Assembly (NCBI GenBank): GCA_031550605.1
Contig: JAVBOK010000008.1
Span: forward strand, 1-64,000
Reading direction: 5' to 3'
DNA: 64,000 nt
DNA from: FLUQ01 sp031550605
GTDB taxonomy: Bacteria > Desulfobacterota > Desulfovibrionia > Desulfovibrionales > Desulfovibrionaceae
Shown: positions 51,963 through 60,741 of the stretch, one piece after another
Position numbering within the stretch: the stretch's first letter is position 1
How the letters are laid out: each line of letters opens with the position of its first letter
The notes under the pieces: model-generated
Database searches by the model: none
What the model was told of the DNA's origin: nothing
What the model saw: only the letters and a program-made list of their open reading frames with translations
Translations under genes and position numbers: made by a program

Positions 51963-52895
51963 TCAGGTCCACAGTCCCCTGATCACGGTCCAGACCGGTT
52001 TGCCGTCGTCGATCGCGCTTTGGGCAAGGGCGACGGGGGCGCCGTCGTCATCCACCATCAGGACGCTCATGCCGGGGGTGAAATCCTCCTCCAGCAGGGC
52101 GGCCTCATGCGGCGTCCTCATTCCGTTGCGAACCCGCGCCGCCCGGACCGCGTCCAGACGCAGCAGGGGCCAGCCTCGCAGGGCTTCGGCAATGGACGCG
52201 ACACGCCCGGCAAACCGCTCCGGCTCGCCCAATACCGTTTCCAGGTCATGGGCATCGGCGAGGCCGAACGGGTGACTGTACTCCCGGGTAAGTTCCGTAA
52301 GCACAGCCCCGCACCCCAAACGCATCCCCAAGCTGTGGGCCAGGGACCGTATGTAGGTGCCGGAACTGCACACCACCCGGAAGCGAAACCGCGGCAAATC
52401 GACCCATTCGACTTCCGCGCGGGAAACAATGACGGTCTTTGTCTTGACCGGCGTTTCCATTCCTTTGCGGGCCAGGGCGTACAAGGGTTTGCCCTCGTGC
52501 TTGGCCGCCGAATAGGGCGGCACTTCCTGGACCGTCTCGCCGACCATGCCGGCGATTTCTCTTTCTATCATGTCCGCGGTGACAAAGGAAGCGTCGCGTT
52601 CTTCCGTCATCGTGCCTTCGGCATCCCAGGTATCCGTGGTCCGGCCGAGCAGCACCGTGCCCGCATAGACCTTTTCCCCGTCCGCCATCAAATGCCTGGA
52701 CAGTTTCGTCGCCTGCCCCAGCAGAACCAGCAGCACCCCGGAAGCCATGGGATCGAGGGTGCCCGCATGGCCGATCTTTTTCTGCCCCAGGCGCCGCTTT
52801 ATGCCGGCGATGCAGGCGGCGGAGGTGGGCCCTTTGGGCTTGCGCAAGGCCAGCACGCCGTCCTGCTGCGGGGGGATGTATCGCAAGTCGTTCAT
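51963..52895 (-). CDS. truB: tRNA pseudouridine(55) synthase
   Basis: A 310-residue enzyme forming pseudouridine 55 in the T-loop of tRNAs. LALRKPKGPTSAACIAGIKR at the start, GHAGTLDPMASGVLLVLLG with the catalytic aspartate near residue 48, and SSGTYIRSLAHSLG near 180 are diagnostic. The C-terminal PUA-like part is present. It precedes rpsO and pnp. Immediately upstream, in place of the usual rbfA/nrnA neighbours, are a small membrane protein and a CoA-transferase gene. Confidence 0.96.
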   Translation of the reverse strand: MNDLRYIPPQQDGVLALRKPKGPTSAACIAGIKRRLGQKKIGHAGTLDPMASGVLLVLLGQATKLSRHLMADGEKVYAGTVLLGRTTDTWDAEGTMTEERDASFVTADMIEREIAGMVGETVQEVPPYSAAKHEGKPLYALARKGMETPVKTKTVIVSRAEVEWVDLPRFRFRVVCSSGTYIRSLAHSLGMRLGCGAVLTELTREYSHPFGLADAHDLETVLGEPERFAGRVASIAEALRGWPLLRLDAVRAARVRNGMRTPHEAALLEEDFTPGMSVLMVDDDGAPVALAQSAIDDGKPVWTVIRGLWT

Positions 52896-52952
52896 GCCGA
52901 ACTCATCATAATATGCGACAATATCGTTGTTTGTCCAGCATGGGGCGGCACA

Positions 52953-53147
52953 TCAGCGTTTCCCGCCCCGTTCCCCCGTCCGCAGATGCCGTGCCAGCCG
53001 GAACAGCCCTACGGCCGCGAAGGCGAATATGCCGGCCACCATGTACATTTCCTGCCGCACCGGAGTATCGGATTTGAAGCAGGCGATAAGCAGCAGGGCG
53101 GCAAAACCGGCGCACAGGCCGCAGAGCAGGATGCAGAGGCGGGACAC
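52953..53147 (-). CDS. Small two-helix membrane protein
   Basis: A predicted 64-residue protein with two hydrophobic segments (LCILLCGLCAGFAALLLIAC and MYMVAGIFAFAAVGLF) and a basic C terminus (RHLRTGERGGKR). The start is GTG 53147 with GGGGGA 5 nt upstream. It begins 10 nt after the CoA-transferase stop and ends 57 nt before truB, so it belongs to the same string. I do not recognise the family; the gene call rests on the ribosome-binding site and membrane pattern. Confidence 0.5.
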   Translation of the reverse strand: MSRLCILLCGLCAGFAALLLIACFKSDTPVRQEMYMVAGIFAFAAVGLFRLARHLRTGERGGKR

Positions 53148-53157
53148 TCCATCCCCC

Positions 53158-54645
53158 TCAGGGCAGCATGCTGCCTGTTTCCAGAAAGCGCTGGTGGAAC
53201 GAAAAGGCTTTGGACAGGACATGGGGGGTGTGGCCGCCCAGCTTTTCGGCCTCTTTCACGTAATCCAGCAGCAGTTCCCTGAAATTGGGATGCACGGTGT
53301 TTTCGATGATCACCCGTGGCCGCTCGCGCGGAGCCAGGCCGCGCAGGTCGGCAAGCCCCCGTTCGGTGATCAGGATGTCCACATCGTGGTCGGTGTGGTC
53401 ATGATGGGCCACCATGGGCACGACGGAGGAAAGCGCGCCTTTCTTGGCGTAGGACTTGGTCACGAAAATGGTGTACGCGGCGTTGCGGGCGAAGTCGCCG
53501 GACCCGCCGATGCCGTTCATCATCTTGCTGCCCGCCACGTGGGTGGAGTTGACGTTGCCGTAAATGTCGAATTCCAGAGCCGTGTTGCAGGAAATGACGC
53601 CCAGGCGGCGGATCACTTCGGGGTTGTTGGATATTTCCTGCGGCCGCAGCACCAGCTTGCCGTGCAGTTTTCGGGGATGCTGGAACAGGGGCAGATACGC
53701 CTCCGTGACGGAAACGGATGTGGTGGAAACCGCCGTCATCCTGCCCGAATCGAGCAGATCGTACACGGCGTCCTGGGCCACTTCGGTATACATGGTCAGA
53801 TCGTGGAACGGAGAATCCTGAAAGCCCCGGAACACGGCGTTGGCCACGGTGCCCACGCCGGACTGCAGCGGCCGCAGGCTGTTGGTCATGCGTCCCTTTT
53901 TCACTTCGTGTTTGAAAAATTCGATCAGGTGCCCGGCGATGGCGTTGGTCTCGTCGTCGGCCGCTTCAAGGGTCACGGGGGTGTCGCCGATCTGATGGAT
54001 GACGATGGCCGCGATTTTTTCCGGATTCACGGGGATGAACGGCGTCCCGATTCTGTCGCCGGGGCTGAGAATGGGGATGGGACCCCGGCCCGGCCGGTTT
54101 TCCGGAACATGGATGTCGTGCAGGCCGTACATGTCCAGGGGCTGAGTCTCGTTGATCTCGACGATGATTTTGTCCGCGCTCAGCGCCCAGACGGGGTTGT
54201 TGCCCACCGAAGTGGTGCAGACGATGCCGCCGTTTTCGTCGATGAAGGTGGCGTCGATGATGGCGATGTCGGGTTTGGGCAGGTGGCCGGAACGGATGTA
54301 GTCGCCGGTGTGGGACAGGTGCTGGTCGATGTACATGGTGCTGCCGCAGTTGATGTGGTTCCGCAGCCTGGCGGATCCCTGGTACGGCAGGCGGCGCGCG
54401 ATGATGCCGGCATCCCCCAGGTCCTCGTCGATGTTGGAGCCCAGAGAGGCCCCGGTCATCAGGGTGATGCAGAATTCTTCGCCCGCCCGGGCGCGTCGGA
54501 CCAGGGCGCGGGGCACGGCCCTGGCGTCGCCGAACTTGGTGAAACCGGACATGCCGACCACCATGCCGTCCTTGATCAGACGGGCCGCGTCGTCGGCCGG
54601 ACAGACTTTTCCCTGCAGGGATTTCATGCGGATGCGGTCGTTCAT
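53158..54645 (-). CDS. Acetyl-CoA hydrolase/transferase family protein (succinate/acetate CoA-transferase type)
   Basis: A 495-residue cytoplasmic class I CoA-transferase of the Ach1/SucC-like group. DGMVVGMSGFTKFGDARAVP at the N terminus, SGVGTVANAVFRGF near residue 265 and YTEVAQD with the catalytic glutamate near residue 290 are typical, as is ERGLADLRGLAPRERP near the C terminus. Such enzymes move CoA between succinate, acetate or similar acids. ATG 54645 has AGGAG 7 nt upstream. It lies within the translation-gene string on the same strand, a location without functional logic, after a 147-nt gap from the Sel1 gene. Confidence 0.88.
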   Translation of the reverse strand: MNDRIRMKSLQGKVCPADDAARLIKDGMVVGMSGFTKFGDARAVPRALVRRARAGEEFCITLMTGASLGSNIDEDLGDAGIIARRLPYQGSARLRNHINCGSTMYIDQHLSHTGDYIRSGHLPKPDIAIIDATFIDENGGIVCTTSVGNNPVWALSADKIIVEINETQPLDMYGLHDIHVPENRPGRGPIPILSPGDRIGTPFIPVNPEKIAAIVIHQIGDTPVTLEAADDETNAIAGHLIEFFKHEVKKGRMTNSLRPLQSGVGTVANAVFRGFQDSPFHDLTMYTEVAQDAVYDLLDSGRMTAVSTTSVSVTEAYLPLFQHPRKLHGKLVLRPQEISNNPEVIRRLGVISCNTALEFDIYGNVNSTHVAGSKMMNGIGGSGDFARNAAYTIFVTKSYAKKGALSSVVPMVAHHDHTDHDVDILITERGLADLRGLAPRERPRVIIENTVHPNFRELLLDYVKEAEKLGGHTPHVLSKAFSFHQRFLETGSMLP

Positions 54646-54792
54646 AAACGCAACTCCTGGATGCATCGATGGCGCAAAAGGTTATCCTGGAGCATTTCAC
54701 ATTTGAAATGCCCGCAAGGACTTGTCTTCAAATCCTTGGCGCGAAAGAGTCGCAGGCGGTCTTCGCTCGCCGGCAAGCGACTCTTTGAAGCG

Positions 54793-55800
54793 TTACCTGC
54801 TCTCAAAACGGCCCCGCCAGACCTCCGCGTTTTTTTCCGCTTTGGCGCGCACGGCGGCGGTCAGATTGCGGCCGACCTCCTCGCGGGCGGCATCGCATTT
54901 TTCACGCATTTCGTCCCGGGCCAGTTCGCGGGCGACCGTGAACAGGGTATAGGCGGTGGCGAAATCGGGGCGGCTGCCCCAGGCGTACATCCAGGCCAGG
55001 GCGGAAAGGCCCCGGACATGGCCCTGGTTCGCGGCCCGCGTGTACCAGAGGCGGGCTTTCTTTTCGCTCCGCCGGACGCCTTCGCCCTGTTCATAGCAGC
55101 GGCCCAGAGTATACTGGGCGTCACTATGACCGTTTCCGGCCGCTTTGTACATCAGGGCGAACGCGGCGGCGGGGTCGGGCGGGGCGCCCAGCCCTTCGCG
55201 GTGCAGGGCCGACAGGGCGGCCTGCGCTTCCGCGTGATTCTGCCGGGCCGCCTTGTCCAGCCAGGCGCGGGCGGTTTCATAATCCGGTTCCGGCTCCCGC
55301 CGCAAGGCCATCAGGCCGAGGCAGGTCTGGGCCGGAGCGAAATTTTTGTCCGCGGCCTTGCGGTACCAGGCGCGGGCGGCTTCCATATCGCGGGGCAGGC
55401 TCTGGCCCTGTTCGGTCATCAGGCCCAGGGCGAATTCGGCTTCCGCTTCCCCGGCTTCGGCCGCTTTCCGCAGCCAGGCCACGCATTTTTTCAGGTCCTT
55501 GCCCACGCCGATGGCGTGCCTGTACATGCCCGCAAGGCAGATCTGGGCCTGGGCGTGCCCCTGTTCCGCGGCTTTTTCAAACCAGGGGAAGGCCTTGGCC
55601 TGGTCGTCGTCGACCCCCCGGCCCCAGTAATAGCAGGAGGCCAGACGAAACTGCGCCTGCGCGTCGCCTTTTTCCGCCTTTTCGCGGGCGGATCTGAACG
55701 CCATGCGCAGGCGCAGGGCGGCCAGGGCCCGCCATGCGAAAACCGCGAGGCCCAGAAGAACGGGAATGGCAAGATACATCAGTACGGTCTGGCTGCTCAT
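54793..55800 (-). CDS. Membrane-anchored Sel1-like repeat protein
   Basis: A 335-residue protein. One N-terminal transmembrane helix (about residues 6-28) is followed by about six or seven Sel1-like repeats of ~36 residues. Examples are GDAQAQFRLASCYYWGRGVD, GHAQAQICLAGMYRHAIGVG, GEAEAEFALGLMTEQGQ and GHSDAQYTLGRCYEQGEGV. Sel1 repeats form alpha-solenoids that bind partner proteins. The C-terminal 60 residues are charged and helical. It lies 15 nt after the nrnA stop, so it is probably cotranscribed with the translation genes. Partner and role are unknown. Confidence 0.85.
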   Translation of the reverse strand: MSSQTVLMYLAIPVLLGLAVFAWRALAALRLRMAFRSAREKAEKGDAQAQFRLASCYYWGRGVDDDQAKAFPWFEKAAEQGHAQAQICLAGMYRHAIGVGKDLKKCVAWLRKAAEAGEAEAEFALGLMTEQGQSLPRDMEAARAWYRKAADKNFAPAQTCLGLMALRREPEPDYETARAWLDKAARQNHAEAQAALSALHREGLGAPPDPAAAFALMYKAAGNGHSDAQYTLGRCYEQGEGVRRSEKKARLWYTRAANQGHVRGLSALAWMYAWGSRPDFATAYTLFTVARELARDEMREKCDAAREEVGRNLTAAVRAKAEKNAEVWRGRFESR

Positions 55801-55815
55801 GGCCGCTGTCCCGCG

Positions 55816-56877
55816 CTAAACATGGCCGTTTTCGGACGCGGCGTAACGGGGAAACCCCAGAACCGCGTGCACGGCATCCAGAACGCGCTCGGCCGCTTCA
55901 TGAGGGGGCGCGGCAATGTCGATGCCGGCCGCCGCCACGTGGCCGCCGCCGCCGAACATGGCGGCTATTTCCTGCACGTTGACGTCGCCCATGGATCGCA
56001 GGCTGACCTTGCTGCCGACGGAGCTGACCCGGACAAGGATCACGATGCGCACGCCCTTGATGCGGCGCAGCCAGGACGCGTAATTTTCCAGATCCGTCCG
56101 CCGCGCGCCGAAACGGTCCAGCACATCCTGGGTGACCACGCTGAGAACGACCGTGCCGTCGCAGTACAGGCGCACCTGCCCCATGAGTTCGCCCCACAGG
56201 TGCATGCGCGCAAGAGTCCAGTTGTTTTCGTACTTGGCGGTGAAATCGGCCAGCGAAAGCCCGCAGGCCACAATGCGCGCGGCCAGTTGCAGGGCCTGGG
56301 CGTTGGTGTTGGAATAGGAGAAGGAACCGGTGTCGGAAACCAGCGCCAGATACAGGGCCTCGCCCAGTTCGCCGCACAGCGGCACGTCCAGTTCCAGAGC
56401 CAGGTCGGCGATCATGGCCCCGGTGGCGCAATAGCCGGGGTCCACCCAGTTGTGCTCGGCGAAAAGCGGATTGCCCACATGATGGTCGATGCACAGGGTT
56501 TGTACGGGACCGGAGGTTCCGCCGCCAAGGGCGCCCGCGCGGCAGGCCGGCAGGTATTCTTCCATTTCCCGTCCGGGCCGTTTGGCGTCGGCGCAGTCCA
56601 CCACCACGACGCAGTCGGGCCGCCAGTCGCCCAGGTCCGCAAGAGAAGCGATGAGCGGCGCGGGCAGGGGCAGCCACGAAAGATGCTCGGGCAGGAGGGA
56701 GGTGCAGTACAGGCGCGCGTCAATGCCCAGGGCGCGGGCGATATGCCCGACGCCCGCCAAAGACCCCAAAGCGTCGCCGTCGGGGTTGTGGTGGGTGACG
56801 GCCAGGATGCGCGTTGCGGTTTTGAATCGTCTGGCCGTTTCCACGCAGGCCGGCAGGGTTCTGGCTGTATCAGTCAA
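55816..56877 (-). CDS. nrnA: DHH-family oligoribonuclease / pAp-phosphatase
   Basis: A 353-residue DHH/DHHA1 phosphoesterase of the NrnA type that degrades nano-RNAs and 3'-phosphoadenosine 5'-phosphate. The metal motifs are THHNPDGDALGS near residue 30, VVVDCADAKR near 95, LCIDHHVGNP near 130 and LVSDTGSFSYSNT near 175. The DHHA1 motif FGGGGHVAAAG is near residue 325. Its start overlaps the ylxP end by 8 nt. In anaerobic bacteria without Orn this enzyme completes mRNA decay begun by PNPase, encoded 4 kb downstream. Confidence 0.92.
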   Translation of the reverse strand: MTDTARTLPACVETARRFKTATRILAVTHHNPDGDALGSLAGVGHIARALGIDARLYCTSLLPEHLSWLPLPAPLIASLADLGDWRPDCVVVVDCADAKRPGREMEEYLPACRAGALGGGTSGPVQTLCIDHHVGNPLFAEHNWVDPGYCATGAMIADLALELDVPLCGELGEALYLALVSDTGSFSYSNTNAQALQLAARIVACGLSLADFTAKYENNWTLARMHLWGELMGQVRLYCDGTVVLSVVTQDVLDRFGARRTDLENYASWLRRIKGVRIVILVRVSSVGSKVSLRSMGDVNVQEIAAMFGGGGHVAAAGIDIAAPPHEAAERVLDAVHAVLGFPRYAASENGHV

Positions 56878-57160
56878 CGCCGATGTACTCCATGTCGCTG
56901 TATACCATTTCTTCCGGGCAGGCGGCTTCCATCATGGACAGGCACTTGGTCAGGCGGCTTTCCAGATGGCGCGTGTCGTTGCTGACGCTGACCACGCTGA
57001 GCGCCAGGCGGCCCATGTCGTCTTCGCTGCCGATTTCCGCGACGGCGACATTGAATGTATTGCGCACCTTCTGCTTCAGGCTGTTCGCCACCCGGCGTTT
57101 GTCCTTGAGCGAAGTGTTGCCGTGCAGGCGAAATTCGACGCGCAACAGTCCGACGATCAT
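56870..57160 (-). CDS. ylxP: DUF503 family protein YlxP
   Basis: A 96-residue protein of DUF503, a small ferredoxin-like-fold family commonly next to infB and rbfA. MIVGLLRVEFRLHGNTSLKDKRRVANSLKQKV and VAVAEIGSEDDMGRLALSVVSVSNDTRHLESRL are typical. Its molecular role is not established; the neighbourhood suggests ribosome maturation. ATG 57160 follows GGTGAGAGG. It overlaps nrnA by 8 nt. The usual rbfA neighbour is not found on either side. Confidence 0.9.
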   Translation of the reverse strand: MIVGLLRVEFRLHGNTSLKDKRRVANSLKQKVRNTFNVAVAEIGSEDDMGRLALSVVSVSNDTRHLESRLTKCLSMMEAACPEEMVYSDMEYIGVD

Positions 57161-57165
57161 GCCTC

Positions 57166-57369
57166 TCACCCGCCGAAAAGCAGCATGCCCGTACAGATAA
57201 GGCCGATGCCGCCGAGAGTCAGGCCGAAAGCGGCCAGGGTCCGCCCCATCAGTTTCGCGGTCCGTCCGCCGTGCCGGTGGAGCAAAACCCCGGCCGCCGA
57301 GGCAAAAAGGCCCACGGCAAACCAGGCGAGCACCATGTGCAGCGGAGGGAGCGAAGCAACAATCGTCAT
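57166..57369 (-). CDS. Small two-helix membrane protein downstream of infB
   Basis: A 67-residue hydrophobic protein with two predicted transmembrane helices (LAWFAVGLFASAAGVLL and FGLTLGGIGLICTGMLLF) joined by a basic loop (HRHGGRTAKLMGR). It lies 80 nt after infB and 5 nt before ylxP, so it is part of the operon. I do not recognise the family. The compact placement and membrane pattern support a real gene. Confidence 0.6.
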   Translation of the reverse strand: MTIVASLPPLHMVLAWFAVGLFASAAGVLLHRHGGRTAKLMGRTLAAFGLTLGGIGLICTGMLLFGG

Positions 57370-57449
57370 ACGGTTCGGGGGCAGGTTCCGGCCTCGCCGG
57401 GCGGCCGGAGGGAAACCCCTCCGGCCTTGCCCCGGCCTGCCGGAAAGTC

Positions 57450-60400
57450 TTACAGGCTGGCCGCCTCTTCCACCATTTCAAAGGCTTCGATGGTGTCGCC
57501 GACCTTGATGTCGTTGAAACGATCGAGCCCGATGCCGCATTCGTACCCCTTGAGCACTTCGCGCGCGTCATCCTTGAAACGCTTGAGCGATCCGATCCTG
57601 CCGGTATGGATGACCACGTTGTCGCGGAGCAGGCGTATCTGCGCGTTGCGCACGATTTTGCCGTCGTTGACGTGACAGCCCGCGATGGTGCCCACTTTCG
57701 GCACGCTGAAGGTTTCGCGCACTTCCGCCAGACCCAGGTAGACTTCTTTTTCCACCGGGGCCAGCATGCCGGTCATGGCGTTCCTCACCTCTTCCACGAG
57801 TTTGTAAATGATGTCGTAGAAGCGGATGTCGATTTTTTCCTGCTCGATCAGTTCCTTGGCCTTGGGCGTGGGCCGCACGTTGAAGCCTATGATGATGGCG
57901 TCGGAAGCCGAGGCCAGCAGCACGTCGGATTCGGAAATGGCCCCGGCGCCGCCGTGGATGACTTCCAGCCGCACCTTGTCGGTGGACATTTTGCCCAACG
58001 CGTCGGTGATGGCTTCCAGAGATCCCTGCACGTCGGCCTTGACCACCAGGTTGAGCACCAGAGCTTCGACCTGGTCGGGTTTGCGGGAAAGGAAGGTTTC
58101 GAGCGTGATGCGCGATTCCTTGGCCAGGGCTTTTTCGCGCTGTTTCATGGCCCGGGTGTCGGCGATGCGGCGGGCGGCCTTTTCGTCGGAAATGCAGACG
58201 AATTCCTCGCCCGCTTCGGGCACGCCTTCAAAACCCTGCACTTCGACGGGAATGGAGGGGCCGGCGCTTTTGACCTTGCGGCCCTGGTCGTCGAACATGG
58301 CGCGCACCCGGCCGAAATGCACGCCGCAGACGAAAGAATCGCCCACGTTCAGCGTGCCCTGCTGGATGAGCACGGTGCCCAGCGCGCCCCTGCCCTTGTC
58401 CAGTTTGGCTTCGACGATATGGCCGCGGGCGGCCTTGTCCGGGTTGGCCTTCAGTTCCAGAATTTCCGCCTGCAGGGCCAGCAGTTCAAGCAGATCGTCA
58501 ATGCCCATGCGGCTTTTGGCGGAAACATAGGAGAAGGTGGTGTCCCCGCCCCAGTCCTCGGCCACCAGCCCCTGTTCGGCCAGTTCGCGTTTGACGCGTT
58601 CGGGGTTGGCCTCGGCCTTGTCCATCTTGTTGACGGCCACCATGATGGGCACGTTCGCCGCCTTGGCATGGCTGATGGCTTCCCGGGTCTGTTCCATGAC
58701 CCCGTCGTCCGCCGCGACCACCAGCACCACGATGTCCGTGATTTCCGCGCCCCGGGCGCGCATGGCCGTGAAGGCTTCGTGGCCGGGGGTGTCCAGAAAC
58801 ACGATTTCACCTTTTTTGGTCTTCACATGGTAGGCGCCGATATGTTGGGTGATGCCGCCGGCTTCGCCGCTGGCCACCGAGGATTTGCGGATGGCGTCCA
58901 GCAGCGAGGTTTTGCCGTGGTCCACGTGACCCATGATGGTGACCACCGGGGGCCGGGTGACCAAATTGGCGGGATCGTCCGTTTCCTGCTCTTCGGTAAA
59001 GGCCTCTTCGGAAAAGCCGACTTTTTCGATTTCGTATTCGAATTCGGCCGCCACCAGGGTTGCGGTGTCAACATCCAGGGTCTGGTTGATGGTCGCCATG
59101 ACCCCCAGCCCAAAGAGCACCTTGATGATTTCCGTGGCTTTCAGCCCCATCTGGTGGGCCAGATCCGAAACCCGGATGAATTCATCCACGCGGATCTTGC
59201 GTTTGGCGGCCTTGAGGGGTTGCGTCACCGTGGCGGCGCGGTTCTGCATCTGGTCGCGGTTTTTGCGCGATTTTTTGCGGCCGCGGGACCAACTGCCGTC
59301 ATCGGCGTCCATTTCCTTGCGGCGTTTGCTGAAATCCTCAGCGCCGGCTTCAAATTCGACCGTGCGCCGGGTCTTCTGGCGCTTTCTTTTGCTGGCGTCG
59401 GAAAGCGCGTCAGGAGCGGGCGCGCCGGGCGCAAAACCTGGCCGGGGACCGCCGGGACGCGGCCCGCCGGGGCCGCCGGGTCTGGGTCCGCCGGGTCCGC
59501 CGGGCCTGGGGCCTCCGGGTCCGCCGGGCCTGGGTCCGCCGGGACCGGCAGGTCTGGGACCGCCGGGGCGGAAAGAACCGGGGCGGGAGCCGGGGGCGGC
59601 GCCCCCTTCGCGCGGCGGCCGGGCGTTGGCGTCGGGCCGGGAAATGACCCGGACCTGGGACGGGCGCGGTCCCTGCGGGGCGGACGAGGACTCGGCGCGG
59701 CGGGGGGCGCGGCGGGCGTCGCCGCCGGCATCGTCAAACACGGCGTCCTCCGCGTCCTTGTCCTGACGCGGCGCCAGGACAGGGGCGGAAGAGACGGTCA
59801 GGCCGTCGGCGCCGCGCTCGGGTTCTGCCGAAATGTTGGCCATGCTCGCGGGACGCACCACGCGGACCTGGGGTTTTTCCGCTTCCTTTCTGGGGGCGGG
59901 TTTGGGCGCGATTTCTTCGGGGTTTTGTTCCTGCACCGCGGTCCTGGGCGCCGCCGGTTCCGGGACGGGGACCTTCACGGGTTTTGCCGCGGCTGCGGGC
60001 GCGGCGCTTTCCGGCTCTGCGGCAGGCGCAGGCGCGGACACGGGCGCGGGCGTTGTTTCGGCTTCCTGGGCGGGGCCGCGGCGGATGATCCGCGCGGTTC
60101 TGACCTCAGCCGGGATGGCCGGAGGCGTTTCTTTCGGCGCGGCCTGCGCGGGGGCCTTTTTCTTCTTTATCTCATCGGAAGAAACAACAGGTTTTTCGTC
60201 CTGCACCGCCGGAGGGGTCGCGTCAGCCTGGGGAACATCGGCCCGGGGCGCATCCGCCTGGGCCGCGTCAGCGGGCGCCGCATCAGCTTCGCGACGGCGG
60301 CGGCGCACGATGACGCCGCTTTGCGTTTCACGCCGCACCTGGTCTTCCGCCGGGGCCGTGAACCGGGCCCTGACCCTGACGGCATCTTCTTCGGACAGCG

Positions 60401-60515
60401 TCGCCATGTGGCTTTTGGCTGCGATATTCAATTCACGCAGCACGCCGAGCATCTCTTTGCTCGATACGCCCAGTTGCGCGGTAAGATCTTTTACTCTGAC
60501 TTTATCCTCAGTCAT
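57450..60515 (-). CDS. infB: Translation initiation factor IF-2
   Basis: A 1021-residue GTPase that brings initiator tRNA to the 30S subunit. The N-terminal IF2N helix (VRVKDLTAQLGVSSKEMLGVL) is followed by a ~400-residue low-complexity region rich in Pro, Ala and Glu, and then Gly-Pro-Arg repeats of PGGPRPGG type (about residues 305-370). A second IF2N-like element (VSDLAHQMGLKATEIIKVLFGLG) precedes the GTPase domain with GHVDHGKTSLLDA near residue 525, DTPGHEAF and NKMDKAE. Domains II-IV follow. The length is at the upper end for the family because of the linker. It lies in the rimP-nusA-ylxR-infB string, 3 nt from ylxR. Confidence 0.97.
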   Translation of the reverse strand: MTEDKVRVKDLTAQLGVSSKEMLGVLRELNIAAKSHMATLSEEDAVRVRARFTAPAEDQVRRETQSGVIVRRRRREADAAPADAAQADAPRADVPQADATPPAVQDEKPVVSSDEIKKKKAPAQAAPKETPPAIPAEVRTARIIRRGPAQEAETTPAPVSAPAPAAEPESAAPAAAAKPVKVPVPEPAAPRTAVQEQNPEEIAPKPAPRKEAEKPQVRVVRPASMANISAEPERGADGLTVSSAPVLAPRQDKDAEDAVFDDAGGDARRAPRRAESSSAPQGPRPSQVRVISRPDANARPPREGGAAPGSRPGSFRPGGPRPAGPGGPRPGGPGGPRPGGPGGPRPGGPGGPRPGGPRPGFAPGAPAPDALSDASKRKRQKTRRTVEFEAGAEDFSKRRKEMDADDGSWSRGRKKSRKNRDQMQNRAATVTQPLKAAKRKIRVDEFIRVSDLAHQMGLKATEIIKVLFGLGVMATINQTLDVDTATLVAAEFEYEIEKVGFSEEAFTEEQETDDPANLVTRPPVVTIMGHVDHGKTSLLDAIRKSSVASGEAGGITQHIGAYHVKTKKGEIVFLDTPGHEAFTAMRARGAEITDIVVLVVAADDGVMEQTREAISHAKAANVPIMVAVNKMDKAEANPERVKRELAEQGLVAEDWGGDTTFSYVSAKSRMGIDDLLELLALQAEILELKANPDKAARGHIVEAKLDKGRGALGTVLIQQGTLNVGDSFVCGVHFGRVRAMFDDQGRKVKSAGPSIPVEVQGFEGVPEAGEEFVCISDEKAARRIADTRAMKQREKALAKESRITLETFLSRKPDQVEALVLNLVVKADVQGSLEAITDALGKMSTDKVRLEVIHGGAGAISESDVLLASASDAIIIGFNVRPTPKAKELIEQEKIDIRFYDIIYKLVEEVRNAMTGMLAPVEKEVYLGLAEVRETFSVPKVGTIAGCHVNDGKIVRNAQIRLLRDNVVIHTGRIGSLKRFKDDAREVLKGYECGIGLDRFNDIKVGDTIEAFEMVEEAASL
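59455..59570 (-). repeat. Tandem repeat in infB encoding PGGPRPGG units
   Basis: A GC-rich stretch of imperfect ~24-nt units encodes successive Pro-Gly-Gly-Pro-Arg-Pro-Gly-Gly blocks in the IF-2 linker. Such coding repeats can vary in copy number between strains. Confidence 0.8.
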
Positions 60516-60518
60516 GCG

Positions 60519-60740
60519 TCAAACCCCTTTGCATTTCCGTGCGCCTTTCGCTTCAAACCGCGCCCGGCATGAGGGCGAAAGGCAAAGATAGCACCCGCGC
60601 CCCGGCAGAATCCGGCGCGGATCGGCAAGGGGATGCGCCCCCTCGCGTACGGCAAAGCGCATAAGCTCCGTTTTGGGCCGCCGCTCTCTGCAAATAACGC
60701 ACATCCTCATGGGGATGTGTTTTTCCCCTTCCCGTACCAC
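60519..60740 (-). CDS. ylxR: YlxR family RNA-binding protein (DUF448)
   Basis: A 73-residue protein of DUF448, small nucleic-acid-binding proteins encoded between nusA and infB; YlxR has been linked to RNase P activity or transcription control in other bacteria. MCVICRERRPKTELMRFAV near the N terminus and LPGRGCYLCLSPSC with the family's GRGxYLC are diagnostic. The start is uncertain: GTG 60740 (1 nt after the nusA stop) or ATG 60710, which would begin MRMCVICRE as in many homologues. It abuts infB. Confidence 0.9.
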   Translation of the reverse strand: MVREGEKHIPMRMCVICRERRPKTELMRFAVREGAHPLADPRRILPGRGCYLCLSPSCRARFEAKGARKCKGV

Positions 60741-60741
60741 G

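Noticed and set aside
56870..57369. ylxP or the adjacent small membrane protein as a diverged rbfA
   Set aside because: The first reads clearly as DUF503, and the second is a two-helix membrane protein; neither resembles the KH-like RbfA fold.
59455..59570. Regular GC-rich repeats that might suggest a CRISPR or satellite
   Set aside because: They are in-frame PGGPRPGG coding units of the IF-2 linker with no spacers.
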